Shown: positions 47,694 through 58,099 of the stretch, piece by piece | Numbering within the stretch: position 1 is the stretch's first letter | Layout: each line of letters starts with the position of its first letter | Assembly: GCF_028714215.1 (NCBI RefSeq) | Contig: NZ_JAQTMS010000009.1 | Coordinates: 1-64,000 of the forward strand | Length of the DNA stretch: 64,000 nt | Direction of reading: 5' to 3' | Source of the DNA: Rhodoferax sp. | Lineage (GTDB): Bacteria; Pseudomonadota; Gammaproteobacteria; Burkholderiales; Burkholderiaceae_C | Position numbers and translations under genes: made by a program | Notes under the pieces: model-generated | The model's database searches: none | Seen by the model: the letters and a program-made list of their open reading frames with translations, nothing else | Told to the model about the DNA's origin: nothing

Positions 47694-49369
47694 ACCAAGC
47701 TGTGGCCAGCAAGTTGTTATCGGAGGCCGACGCCTTTGGCAAATGGCAACAAGAGTACGCCGCCGGGGTTGGCGTCGACAAGACTGTCGTCAACCGCTCC
47801 GGCATTCCGATCCAGCCGCTCTACACCGACCGTGACTGGAACACCGCCCAGCACGCGGCCGACCTCGGCTTGCCGGGGCAAGCCCCGTACACGCGCGGCA
47901 TCTATGCCACCATGCACCGCGGCAAGACCTGGTCGCAGCGCCAGCTCACCGGCCTGGGCACCCCGGCCGAGTACAACGCACGCCTGCTGGACGTGCTGGC
48001 CAACGGCGCCACCGCGGTTTCGTTGCTGCCCTGCAACTCGGTGTTCCGCGGTTACGACATGGATGAATCGCACATCGAACTGCTGGGCACCTGCGGCACC
48101 GTGATCAACACCAGCGCGCATATGGACCGTGCTTTGCAGGGCGTCGATCTGGCGCAGGTCTCATGCGCCCAGAACGACCCGACGCCGTTCACGCTGCTGG
48201 CCTTCATGCTGGCCACGGCGCGCCGGCGCGGCACCGACTGGCGCCTGCTCAGCGGCACTTCCAACCAGAGCGACTACCTCAGCCACTACGCGGCCAACCA
48301 CATGTTTTTCCGGCTGGCGCTGCCGGGCGCGCGGCGCCTGTTGGCCGACCACATCGAGTTCTGCAACCGCTTCCTGCCCAAATGGAATCCGATGTCGGTG
48401 GTGGGACAACACACGCAGCAGGCCGGCGCCACGCCGGCCGAAGCGATGGCCTTCACGCTCAGCACCGCCATCCAGAACGCCCGCGACTGCCTGGCGCGCG
48501 GCATGGACCCGGACCAGTTTCTGCCGCGCTTCACGTTCTTCTTCGATGTCTCGATCAGCTTCTTCGAGGAGATTGCCAAGTTCCGTGCCGCTCGCCGCAT
48601 CTGGGCGCGTATCACACGCGATCAACTGGGCGCAAAAGACCCACGCTCCTGGCGCTTCAAGTTCCATGCCCAGACGTCCGGCGTCGACCTGACGCGCCAG
48701 CAGCCGCTGAACAACATCGCGCGCGTCACGACGCAGGCCATGGCCGGCATCCTGGGCGGCTTGCAGTCGCTGCACACCGACGCCTACGACGAGGCCTTGT
48801 CCTGCCCCAGCGAGTTCGGCGCCCGCATTGCCATCGCCACGCAGAACGTGCTGCGCGAGGAAGCGCATCTGACCGACGTCATCGATCCGCTGGGCGGCAG
48901 CTACTACGTCGAGACGCTGACCGACCAGATGCAAGCCGAGATCGAGCGCGTGATGGCGATTGTGGAAGACGCCGGCGGCATGTACCAGGCGGTGCAGATG
49001 GGCCTGGTGCAAGGCATGATAGGCGAGTCGGCGCGCAAATTCCAGCAGAGAATCGACGCCGGCGAACAGACCGTGGTGGGCGTCAATGCCTATTGCGTGG
49101 ACGAGGACGCCAGCGCCCGCCCCATCAACACACGCCCGGACCGCGCCAGCATGCAAGCCCTGATCGACGAGTTCAAGGTCTTCAAGGCGGAGCGCTCGCA
49201 AGCCGAGGTGCAAGCCGCCCTGGACGCGCTGGCGCGCTCGGCCAATGATGCCAAGGTCAACGTCTTTGGCCGCGTCGTGGAAGCCGCGCAAGCCTGTTGC
49301 ACGCACGGCGAGATCTGCCACACCCTCAGGCGCGAGATGGGTTTTGGCGACGTCCAGGCGGTGGTGTGA
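47690..49369 (+). CDS. Acyl-CoA mutase large subunit (methylmalonyl/isobutyryl-CoA mutase superfamily)
   Basis: [53 protein letters not shown]; overlaps small-subunit stop. Confidence 0.88.
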   Translation: MNQAVASKLLSEADAFGKWQQEYAAGVGVDKTVVNRSGIPIQPLYTDRDWNTAQHAADLGLPGQAPYTRGIYATMHRGKTWSQRQLTGLGTPAEYNARLLDVLANGATAVSLLPCNSVFRGYDMDESHIELLGTCGTVINTSAHMDRALQGVDLAQVSCAQNDPTPFTLLAFMLATARRRGTDWRLLSGTSNQSDYLSHYAANHMFFRLALPGARRLLADHIEFCNRFLPKWNPMSVVGQHTQQAGATPAEAMAFTLSTAIQNARDCLARGMDPDQFLPRFTFFFDVSISFFEEIAKFRAARRIWARITRDQLGAKDPRSWRFKFHAQTSGVDLTRQQPLNNIARVTTQAMAGILGGLQSLHTDAYDEALSCPSEFGARIAIATQNVLREEAHLTDVIDPLGGSYYVETLTDQMQAEIERVMAIVEDAGGMYQAVQMGLVQGMIGESARKFQQRIDAGEQTVVGVNAYCVDEDASARPINTRPDRASMQALIDEFKVFKAERSQAEVQAALDALARSANDAKVNVFGRVVEAAQACCTHGEICHTLRREMGFGDVQAVV

Positions 49370-50631
49370 GTCAGCGCCCCGACCGCCACGGTAACTGGAC
49401 GCCTTCGCCGGCCCTGCTGGCGGGCGACCGGCGCGTGCTGGCGCGCACCATCAGCCAGATCGAGCATGGCCAGATCGCTGCCGGCAGCTTGTCGGCGGCG
49501 CTGGCACCGCACCTGGGCCGGGCCCATGTGCTGGGCATTACCGGCGCGCCGGGTGCCGGCAAATCCACGCTGCTGCATGCCATGCTGGGTGAGTTGCTGG
49601 CGCGCGGCCGGCGCATTGGCGTGGTGGCCATTGATCCGTCGAGCCCGATCAGCGGCGGCGCCGTGCTGGGAGACCGCGTGCGCATGGGTCAGCACGGCGC
49701 CCACCCCGACGTGTTTATTCGTTCCCTGGCGGCGCGCGGCCATTTGGGTGGCCTGTCGAGCAGCACCGAGGAGATCGTCGATTTGCTGGATGCGGCCGGC
49801 TTCGACACCATCATCGTCGAGACCGTGGGCGCCGGCCAGTCTGAAGTCGAAATCATGCGCGTCGCCGACACCCGGATCGTGGCCTGCCCGCCCGGCTTGG
49901 GCGACAAGGTGCAGGCCATGAAGGCCGGCATTCTGGAGATCGCCGACCTGCTGGTGGTGACCAAGTCGGATCTGCCCGGTGCCGACGCCACGGCGCGCGA
50001 CCTGCAAGACATGCTGCATCTGCGCGCGCCGGCGACCGGCGGTCTCTGGACGGTGCCGGTGCTGAATTCCTGCGCCAACAGCGGCGCGGGTGTGGCGGAC
50101 CTGGTCGACGCGATCGACCGGCACGCCGCAGTGGCCGGTCGCGGCCGGCGTCTGCCAGCGCGGCCAGTGGCCAAGACCGCCAGTGTGGCTGAAGATGCCC
50201 AGTCGCTGGTGCTGCGGCTGGCCGCGGCCGATCCGTTCGCGCGCTCGCTGGGCATCACTTGCACCGAAGCCAGCGCGGGCTGCGCCACGGTGACGCTGAC
50301 CCTGGCGCAGCGCCATCTGAACTTCAATGGCACCTGCCACGGCGGCGTCATCTTCGCGTTGGCGGACACCGCTTTCGGACTGGCATCCAACTCGCATGGC
50401 AAGGTGGCGGCCGGCATCGATGCGCACCTGACCTACCAGAAGGCTGCGCAGGCGGGCGATTGTTTGCTGGCCCGCGCGTTCGAGGTCTCCAGATCGCGCA
50501 AGCTGGCGGTCTACCGGGTCGATGTCAGCCGCGCCGATGGCGCCGTGATCTCCAGCTTTACCGGCACCGTCTACATCACCGGGGTCACTGTTGCGGTGCC
50601 AGCGCAGCCGGCCGTTCAGGAGACGATGTAG
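49366..50631 (+). CDS. MeaB/ArgK-type G3E GTPase fused to PaaI-type hotdog thioesterase
   Basis: [44 protein letters not shown]; then [29 protein letters not shown] start overlapping mutase stop. Confidence 0.87.
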   Translation: MSQRPDRHGNWTPSPALLAGDRRVLARTISQIEHGQIAAGSLSAALAPHLGRAHVLGITGAPGAGKSTLLHAMLGELLARGRRIGVVAIDPSSPISGGAVLGDRVRMGQHGAHPDVFIRSLAARGHLGGLSSSTEEIVDLLDAAGFDTIIVETVGAGQSEVEIMRVADTRIVACPPGLGDKVQAMKAGILEIADLLVVTKSDLPGADATARDLQDMLHLRAPATGGLWTVPVLNSCANSGAGVADLVDAIDRHAAVAGRGRRLPARPVAKTASVAEDAQSLVLRLAAADPFARSLGITCTEASAGCATVTLTLAQRHLNFNGTCHGGVIFALADTAFGLASNSHGKVAAGIDAHLTYQKAAQAGDCLLARAFEVSRSRKLAVYRVDVSRADGAVISSFTGTVYITGVTVAVPAQPAVQETM

Positions 50632-51104
50632 GCGGCCGTGCCGGTTGACAGCAGTTCGCCGTTGGCGCCCAAAAACTCCATGCGGGTGGACGCCACCCGC
50701 GAGCCCAGGCGCATCACCTCGCCACGCAACTCGAAATACTCGCCGATGGCGGGGCGCAAATAGTCGACCCGCAGGTCGATGGTGCCCAGCTTGCTGAACC
50801 GGTGCAGACGCTGCATCGGTGGCTCGTCCATGTGGCGCGCACCAAGGGCGGCCATGACGGCCAAGCCAGCGATGGCGTCCAGCCCGGCGCTGATCACGCC
50901 GCCGTGCAGCCGGTTGAAGCTGAAGTGCCCGATCAGGTCCGGTTTCATGTCGATGCGGCCTCTGACCAGGGCCGGCTTGAGGGTGGTGATTTTCAAGCCC
51001 AGAATCAGGTTGAAATTGATCATTTCCTCGAAGATCTTCTTCAAGCCAATGACGAACTCAGGTTCGAATTCGAGTTCCGCCGGTAGCACAGTTTTTTTGA
51101 TCAT
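50616..51104 (-). CDS. PaaI-family thioesterase
   Basis: LIGHFSFNRLHGGVISAGLDAIAGLAVMAAL. Confidence 0.82.
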   Translation of the reverse strand: MIKKTVLPAELEFEPEFVIGLKKIFEEMINFNLILGLKITTLKPALVRGRIDMKPDLIGHFSFNRLHGGVISAGLDAIAGLAVMAALGARHMDEPPMQRLHRFSKLGTIDLRVDYLRPAIGEYFELRGEVMRLGSRVASTRMEFLGANGELLSTGTAAYIVS

Positions 51105-51114
51105 GGTGCCATTC

Positions 51115-52287
51115 TCACAGACCGAGCTGACGCGAGGCCAACTCTTTCATGATTTCCTCGGTACCGCCGCCAATCATCATCACCTTGACCTCGCGGTAAA
51201 TGCGCTCACAAGCCGTGCCGCGCATAAAGCCCATGCCACCCAGAATCTGCACCGCCTGGTCGGCGCAGAACTGCATGGACTGCGTCGCATGGTTTTTCAA
51301 CAAGCAGACTTCGGCCACCCACTCCGCGCCCTTGTCTGCTTTGTTGCCCGAGTCCGCTCGGGCCGACACGGCGTTGAGCCAGGCCCGGGTCGATTCGATG
51401 CGCATCTTCATATCCATCAACTTGTGGCGAATCACCTGATGATCGATCAGGGCCGTGCCGAAGGTCTTGCGCTGGCGCGCCCAGGCCAGGGCTTCGTCAT
51501 AGCAGCACTCGGAAAAACCCAGCGCCATGGCCGCCATAGAGAGGCGTTCACCGTTGAAGTTGGTCAAAATCATCTTGAAGCCGGCGCCTTCTTCGCCCAC
51601 CAGATAGCGGGCCGGCACGCGCACCGCATCAAAGCGCAACTGCGCGGTGTCGGAGCACAACCAGCCCATCTTCTTGAGCGCTGTGCGGGACAGCCCCGCT
51701 GCGTCGCCCGGCACCATCAGCATGGAGATGCCGCCGGGGCCTTTGTTTTTGGCATCGGTACGCACCGCCACGGTCAACCAGTCGGCGCGCATACCCGAAG
51801 TGATGAACACTTTTTCGCCGTCCACCACGTACTCATTACCCTCCAGCCGGGCGGTGGTGCGCAGCGCCGACACATCGGTGCCGCCACCGGGTTCGGTGAT
51901 CGCCAGCGCGGCAATTTTTTCGCCGCGCAACACCGCCGGCACCACTTCCTGTTGCAGTTCAGCGCTGCCATGGCGCAACAGCGGCGGCAGGCCGATGTTG
52001 TGGCTGAACAAGCTGGCCATCAGTCCGCCGCTGCCGCCAAAACGCGCCAGCGCCACCGTCAGCGCATTGCGCAAGCACCAAGGGCTGGGCGTGCCGCCCA
52101 GGGCCTCCGGATAACCCATGGCCAGCCAGCCCAGTTCCGCGGCACGCCGGTAGAGGTGGCGCGGAAATTCGCCGGCCTCTTCCCAATCGTTCAGCCGCGC
52201 GGCGACTTCCGTTTGAATGAAGCGGCGCGCGCCGTCCGTCAGCAGTTGCGCTGCTTCGTTCCAGTTCTCGCTTGGCGGCATGCTCAT
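51115..52287 (-). CDS. Acyl-CoA dehydrogenase
   Basis: ALAITEPGGGTDVSALRTTA; GGGTEEIMKELASRQLGL. Confidence 0.92.
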   Translation of the reverse strand: MSMPPSENWNEAAQLLTDGARRFIQTEVAARLNDWEEAGEFPRHLYRRAAELGWLAMGYPEALGGTPSPWCLRNALTVALARFGGSGGLMASLFSHNIGLPPLLRHGSAELQQEVVPAVLRGEKIAALAITEPGGGTDVSALRTTARLEGNEYVVDGEKVFITSGMRADWLTVAVRTDAKNKGPGGISMLMVPGDAAGLSRTALKKMGWLCSDTAQLRFDAVRVPARYLVGEEGAGFKMILTNFNGERLSMAAMALGFSECCYDEALAWARQRKTFGTALIDHQVIRHKLMDMKMRIESTRAWLNAVSARADSGNKADKGAEWVAEVCLLKNHATQSMQFCADQAVQILGGMGFMRGTACERIYREVKVMMIGGGTEEIMKELASRQLGL

Positions 52288-53189
52288 TCCTTTTTGGTAG
52301 CTGCTTCAGGCAGGAACACCTTGGGCGTCTGGGCCCGGTGAAAGCCTTCAAACGGCTTGATGGCGGCGCGCTGGCGCACTTCCTTCGAGGCCGCACGCAT
52401 CGGCCAGCCCAGGCGGACCTGCGGCCGGGCACCGTCGATGCGCAAGACGCTGCCGCTGATGAAAGAGGCCGCCGGACTGAGCAGAAAGACAATACCGGCC
52501 GCCGTTTCGGCCTCGGTGCCGAAGCGCCCCAGGGGGACCGTCTGGGCCATCTCGCGCAGCATCGGTCCCATCTCGGGCGGGTACTTGTCCATGCCGCTGG
52601 AGGCGATGTAGCCGGGCGCCACCGCATTGACGCGCACACCGCGGCCGGCCCATTCAAGCGCCGCGGTCTCGGTGAAGCTGACCATGCCGCAGCGCGCCGC
52701 GCCGCTGTGCCCCATACCCGGCATGGAACCCCACATGTCGGCCACGATGTTGACGATGGCGCCGCCGTGCCGGCTCATGGATTGCAGGAAACACTCGCGC
52801 GCCATCAGGAAGCCGCCGGTCAGGTTGGTGGCCAGCACCGCCTCCCAGCCCTTGGCGCTGATGCCCTCCAAGGGCGTCATGTACTGGCCGCCGGCGTTGT
52901 TCACCAGGCCGTCGATGCGCCCTTGCGCGGCCACCACGGCAGCGACCGTCTGCTTGACCAGATCTTCCTGCCGGATGTCGCAGACATGAAAACTGGCAAG
53001 GCCGCCGTCTTGCACAATTTCATCCATCACCTGTTGCAGCTTGTCGGCCTTGCGGCCCAGCAGCACGACATGCGCGCCCAGCGCCGCCAGCTCATGCGCC
53101 ACGCAGCGGCCAATGCCGGAACCGCCACCGGTCACCAACACCACTTTGCCGGCAAACAAACCGGTCGCAAAGACAGAACCGTAAGCCAT
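52284..53189 (-). CDS. SDR-family oxidoreductase
   Basis: VVLVTGGGSGIGRCVAHELAALGA; GLVNNAGG. Confidence 0.9.
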   Translation of the reverse strand: MAYGSVFATGLFAGKVVLVTGGGSGIGRCVAHELAALGAHVVLLGRKADKLQQVMDEIVQDGGLASFHVCDIRQEDLVKQTVAAVVAAQGRIDGLVNNAGGQYMTPLEGISAKGWEAVLATNLTGGFLMARECFLQSMSRHGGAIVNIVADMWGSMPGMGHSGAARCGMVSFTETAALEWAGRGVRVNAVAPGYIASSGMDKYPPEMGPMLREMAQTVPLGRFGTEAETAAGIVFLLSPAASFISGSVLRIDGARPQVRLGWPMRAASKEVRQRAAIKPFEGFHRAQTPKVFLPEAATKKE

Positions 53190-53860
53190 CAACACTCCTT
53201 CAAAAACAAGGCCATGGCGGCGTCGGTCAAGCCATCGAGTGACGCGCCTTTCTTTCGGTCGAACCATTGCACCGACCAGTTCAGCGCGCCCAGAATCAAC
53301 AAGCGCGAGAGCTTCACCGGCGCGCGCAAATGGCCGCTGGCGTGCAGCGCTTCAAGGACCGGCGTCCAGGCAGCTTCATAGTCGACCTGCAGCTTGGCCA
53401 GCGCGGCGCGCTGGCGCGCATTCAGGGATCGGTGTTCGTACAGCATCACCGGCACAAAGTCATTGCCAGGCCCCAGCAGCGTGTCGAAGTGGGCACGGAT
53501 CAGGCGCCTGATCTGCACCAGGGGCTGGTCCGGCGCGGCGCCCAGCAGCGCCTTGGCTTGGCGCGCGATGGCCGCGTGCATGCCCTCTTCCATCACGGCG
53601 TAGAGCAAGGCATCCTTGCTCTTGAAGTGGTAAAAAGGCGAGCCGCTGTGCATGCCGACCGCCGCCGCAATGTCGCGCGTGCTGGTGGCATCGAAGCCCT
53701 GCACCCGAAACAGATGCGCGGCGGCGCTGAGCAAGGCCTGGCGGCGATTGCCGTCGTCGCGTTCATCCTCGGTCTTGCGCGGCCGACCACGCGGGCGTTT
53801 GGACAGCTGGCCCGCAGGCGTTGGAGGTTCAGGTTCGGCGGGCAAAACGGCGGCTGTCAT
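53189..53860 (-). CDS. TetR-family regulator
   Basis: LLSAAAHLFRVQGFDATSTRDIAAAVGMHSGSPFYHFKSKDALL. Confidence 0.9.
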   Translation of the reverse strand: MTAAVLPAEPEPPTPAGQLSKRPRGRPRKTEDERDDGNRRQALLSAAAHLFRVQGFDATSTRDIAAAVGMHSGSPFYHFKSKDALLYAVMEEGMHAAIARQAKALLGAAPDQPLVQIRRLIRAHFDTLLGPGNDFVPVMLYEHRSLNARQRAALAKLQVDYEAAWTPVLEALHASGHLRAPVKLSRLLILGALNWSVQWFDRKKGASLDGLTDAAMALFLKEC

Positions 53861-53934
53861 GGCTCCGCAGCATACCCAGATTACCTATTTTTGGCAAGCG
53901 ATTGCTTTGTATAAATAATGCAGCACTATCGTCC

Positions 53935-54119
53935 TGCGGCGAGCGTCGGTGGTTTGCGTTGGCCGCATACCAACCCTGGCTGAAAGATCAGGCTGGCGGG
54001 GCGCTCAGCGCAGGTAAAGGAGGAGCCCGCAGGGCGGGGGACACGGAGCTGAGTGCCCCGCCAGCCTGATCCACCCGCTACGCTGAACAAGGGTTTGGCA
54101 TGTCCTCATTTCGGGAAAA
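53935..54119 (+). repeat. Copy C of the three-copy structured intergenic element (hairpin core 53986-54071)
   Basis: Near-identical to copies A and B. Confidence 0.85.
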
Positions 54120-54134
54120 TCCACAGTCCCAGGT

Positions 54135-54983
<849 letters not shown>

Positions 54984-55001
54984 GCTGGACCTTCCTGCCA
55001 T

Positions 55002-55766
55002 TTAAATCTTTGAGAAATCCGGTTTGCGCTTCTCCAGGAAGGCCGTGAAGGCCTCGCGGGCAGCGGGTTCCTGTAGCAGGCGGGCGAAGCTGGCGCCCTC
55101 TTCCTGCAGACGCTCGGCGACGATCCCCACCTGCGCTTTTTTCATCAGGCGCTTGGTCTCTATCAACGAACCCAAGGGCTTGGCGGCCAGTTTGCGCGCC
55201 TGGCGTTGCGCCAATGCCGCCGCCTCGGTCGGTGGCACGATGCGGCTGATCAATCCCATTTCCAGCGCCGTCTCGGCCAGGAACGGTTCCCCCAGCAGCA
55301 GCGCCTCGGCCGCGCGGCCATAACCCATCAGTTGCGGCGCCAGATAGCTGGAGGCGGCTTCCGGACACAGGCCCAGGTTGACGAACGGCATGGAGAACGC
55401 CGCGTTGTCGCCGGCGTAGACCAGATCGCAATGAAACAGCATGGTGGTGCCAATGCCCACCGCCGGGCCGCACACCGCCGCCACCAGCGGCTTGGAAAAG
55501 GTACTGATGGCGCGCAGGAACTGAAACGCCGGGGACTCCTGGGAGGTCGCGATCCGGTTCAAGAAATCGCCAATGTCGTTGCCGGCACAGAAAACGGTTT
55601 CATGCCCTTGCAGCACGGCGACGCGCAGCGTGGCGTCGGCGTCGGCTTGCGCCAGTGCATCGGCCATGGCCGCGTACATGGCCCGGGTCAGGGAATTTTT
55701 CTTCTCCAGCCGGTTCAGGGTGATGGTCAGGACACCGTCGGTGCGGTCTATCAGCAGTTCATTCAT
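55002..55766 (-). CDS. Enoyl-CoA hydratase
   Basis: TLNRLEKKNSLTRAMYAAM; CGPAVGIGTTMLFHCDLV. Confidence 0.88.
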   Translation of the reverse strand: MNELLIDRTDGVLTITLNRLEKKNSLTRAMYAAMADALAQADADATLRVAVLQGHETVFCAGNDIGDFLNRIATSQESPAFQFLRAISTFSKPLVAAVCGPAVGIGTTMLFHCDLVYAGDNAAFSMPFVNLGLCPEAASSYLAPQLMGYGRAAEALLLGEPFLAETALEMGLISRIVPPTEAAALAQRQARKLAAKPLGSLIETKRLMKKAQVGIVAERLQEEGASFARLLQEPAAREAFTAFLEKRKPDFSKI

Positions 55767-55779
55767 GTCAGGTTCTCAA

Positions 55780-56373
55780 TCAATGGGTCAGTGCTTCGCG
55801 CACGAAATCGAGTCTATCCTGACCCCAGAACATCTGCTCAGCGACAAAAAAAGTCGGCGCCCCAAAGACGCCGCGGGACACGGCTTCCTCGGTGGCAGCC
55901 TTCAACTGGTCCTTGACCGCCTGCTCGCTGGCCAGCGCCAACAGTGCCCGGGCGTCAAAACCGGCAGCCTGCAACACGCCGGCCACGGTGGCCGGATCGT
56001 TCATGTTTTGCGCCTCGACCCAGATGGCCCGGAACATGGCGTTGCAGTAATCCATGAAGCGCGGGTCCTGGCGCATTTGCAGGCCTACCGCGATGCGCAT
56101 CAGGGTCAGGGTGTTGATCGGGAAGAACGGATTGGTCTTCAGCGGCACCCCATAACGCCCGGCGAAGCGGGCGAAGTCGCGAAATATGTACTTGCCCTTG
56201 GCCGGCACGCTGGCCGGCGAGGCGTTGCCGGTGGCCACAAACACGCCGCCCAGCAGCATCGGGCGCCACAACACAGTGGCGCCGGTGTCGCTGGCCAGCG
56301 CCGGCAATTGGGTCGAAGCCAGGTAGGCCGCCGGGCTGCCGAAGTCGAAGTAGTACTCCACTGTCTTGCTCAT
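55780..56373 (-). CDS. 2-hydroxychromene-2-carboxylate isomerase family (DsbA-fold) protein
   Basis: VEYYFDFGSPAAYLASTQLPALA; GVFGAPTFFVAEQMFWGQDRLDFV. Confidence 0.88.
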   Translation of the reverse strand: MSKTVEYYFDFGSPAAYLASTQLPALASDTGATVLWRPMLLGGVFVATGNASPASVPAKGKYIFRDFARFAGRYGVPLKTNPFFPINTLTLMRIAVGLQMRQDPRFMDYCNAMFRAIWVEAQNMNDPATVAGVLQAAGFDARALLALASEQAVKDQLKAATEEAVSRGVFGAPTFFVAEQMFWGQDRLDFVREALTH

Positions 56374-56401
56374 TTGAAGGTCTCCAGGGTGATGCGGAAA
56401 T

Positions 56402-57136
56402 TCAGAATTTTTCGATCCAGGGGCGCAGGTCCAGTTCATGCGTCCAGGCGTCGCGCGGCTGGCAGTGCAGTTGCCAGTATTGCTCGGCAATGTGATCCGG
56501 GTTGAGAATGCCTTGCTGCGCCTTCAGCGCGTAGCGATCCGGGAAATTGCTGCGAATGAACTCGGTGTCGATGGCACCGTCGATCACCACATGCGCGACG
56601 TGAATGCCCAGCGGCCCCAACTCGCGCGCCATGCTCTGCGCCAGCGCCCGCAGCGCATGCTTGGCGCCGGCGAAAGCGGCAAAGTTGGCGGCGCCGCGCA
56701 GCGAGGCGGTGGCACCGGTGAAGATGATGCTCTGCTGGCGCTGCGGCGTGGCGCGCTGGACCATGCGTTTGGCGACTTCGCGGCCATTGAGGAAGCCGCC
56801 GAAGCAAGCCATCTCCCAGATCTTGAAGTACTTGCGCGCCGTCTCCTGCAGGATGCTGCTGGGCGCGTTGGCGCCGATGTTGAACACCAGCACTTCGATC
56901 GGTCCAACAGTCGATTCAATTTGCTCGACCAGCGCCACCACTTCTTCTTCCTTGCGCGCGTCGCTGGCAAAGCCCAGCGCGGCGCCGCCAGCGGCAGTGA
57001 TGCTCTCAAGCAAGGGTTGCAGCTTGTCCAACTGGCGCCGCGTGACGCAGACGGTGAATCCTTCGCGGGCAAAGCGGCGCGCAATGGCACCGCCGGTGGC
57101 GTCGCCGGCGCCGACGATAAGCGCTACTTTGTTCAT
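56402..57136 (-). CDS. SDR-family oxidoreductase
   Basis: MNKVALIVGAGDATGGAIARRFAREGFTVCVTRR. Confidence 0.85.
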   Translation of the reverse strand: MNKVALIVGAGDATGGAIARRFAREGFTVCVTRRQLDKLQPLLESITAAGGAALGFASDARKEEEVVALVEQIESTVGPIEVLVFNIGANAPSSILQETARKYFKIWEMACFGGFLNGREVAKRMVQRATPQRQQSIIFTGATASLRGAANFAAFAGAKHALRALAQSMARELGPLGIHVAHVVIDGAIDTEFIRSNFPDRYALKAQQGILNPDHIAEQYWQLHCQPRDAWTHELDLRPWIEKF

Positions 57137-57154
57137 GGCATCAGCCCAGCGCCA

Positions 57155-57222
57155 GGCCGCCCCAAGCAGGGCTGGGCCCCCTCGGGGGGCAGCGCAGCAC
57201 ACGAAGTGGCAAGCGTGGGGGT
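57155..57222 (+). repeat. Dispersed repeat GGCCGCCCCAAGC...GGCAAGCGTGGGGG, copy 2
   Basis: Match to 38024-38091. Confidence 0.85.
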
Positions 57223-57226
57223 CATA

Positions 57227-58054
57227 TTATTCCTTGTAGTAGACGATCTGGTGGGTTGTGGCCAGCAACAGCCCGGCTTCATTCCACAGCTGTGCCGTTT
57301 GATCAAAAAATCCGTTGCGAAAGGCCTGCGCCCGTGCCTGACCGAGCAGGAAGCCGGTCCCCGACTGGGTCAGTTGCGCAGCGTCGGCATGGAAATAGAC
57401 CGTCATCGACACGGTGCCGGCCGGCACCCGCAAGGCGCGGCGCAAGTAGACGCGCGGAAAAAAGATGTCCGCCATGGCGGCCAGGGAACAAAAGTCCACG
57501 GCCCTTGGCGGCGTTTCGCGGACCCACAGCTGCGACAAGCTGGTATCGCCCTTGCCGTCCCACTCGACGGGAAACATGCCTTCGATAAAACGCATGTCGT
57601 AGCGCTTGACCCATTCCACGCTGCCCATCGGTTGTACCGTCGGCAAGTTATTCGGGCGCGACACCGTCGGCAAGGTGGCGTCGTCGCTGCTCCAGGTGGC
57701 ACGCCGGGTGGCCGTGATGGCGCTTGCGGTCAGCATCACCTCCTCAACGCCCATCTTGTTGGTCTGCAACAGCTCGATCAGCCAGTGCTGGGTGGAGCGG
57801 TTGGTGCGCCGTGGCGTGGCCGACAGCTTGAAGGCTCCAGCCGCGATCTGGCCGGCGTAATTCACGGTCAGCGAGATCGGCGCCCCCAGCAATGCCGGAT
57901 GCTGCAGCACCGCGTTCAAGGCGGTCGCCGCCAGCACGCCGCCAAACGGTCCCACCATGTTCCAGTAAGCGTCCGTGGTGGCGCCGGCGTAGACATCGGA
58001 CGCCAGCGGCAACAAGCGCAGCGCGAGGTCGAACGGATGATTTTCCATGCCCAC
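57227..58054 (-). CDS. Thioesterase family (TesB-like double hotdog) protein
   Basis: GPFGGVLAATALNAVLQHP; TVYFHADAAQL. Confidence 0.78.
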   Translation of the reverse strand: MGMENHPFDLALRLLPLASDVYAGATTDAYWNMVGPFGGVLAATALNAVLQHPALLGAPISLTVNYAGQIAAGAFKLSATPRRTNRSTQHWLIELLQTNKMGVEEVMLTASAITATRRATWSSDDATLPTVSRPNNLPTVQPMGSVEWVKRYDMRFIEGMFPVEWDGKGDTSLSQLWVRETPPRAVDFCSLAAMADIFFPRVYLRRALRVPAGTVSMTVYFHADAAQLTQSGTGFLLGQARAQAFRNGFFDQTAQLWNEAGLLLATTHQIVYYKE

Positions 58055-58099
58055 AGTGTGACGCCAGCGCCAGACCCGGGCTGTCCGGTGCGTGACGCG

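Noticed and set aside
50779-52341. 520-aa plus-strand ORF
   Set aside because: Antisense to the PaaI thioesterase and acyl-CoA dehydrogenase genes; no recognisable motifs.
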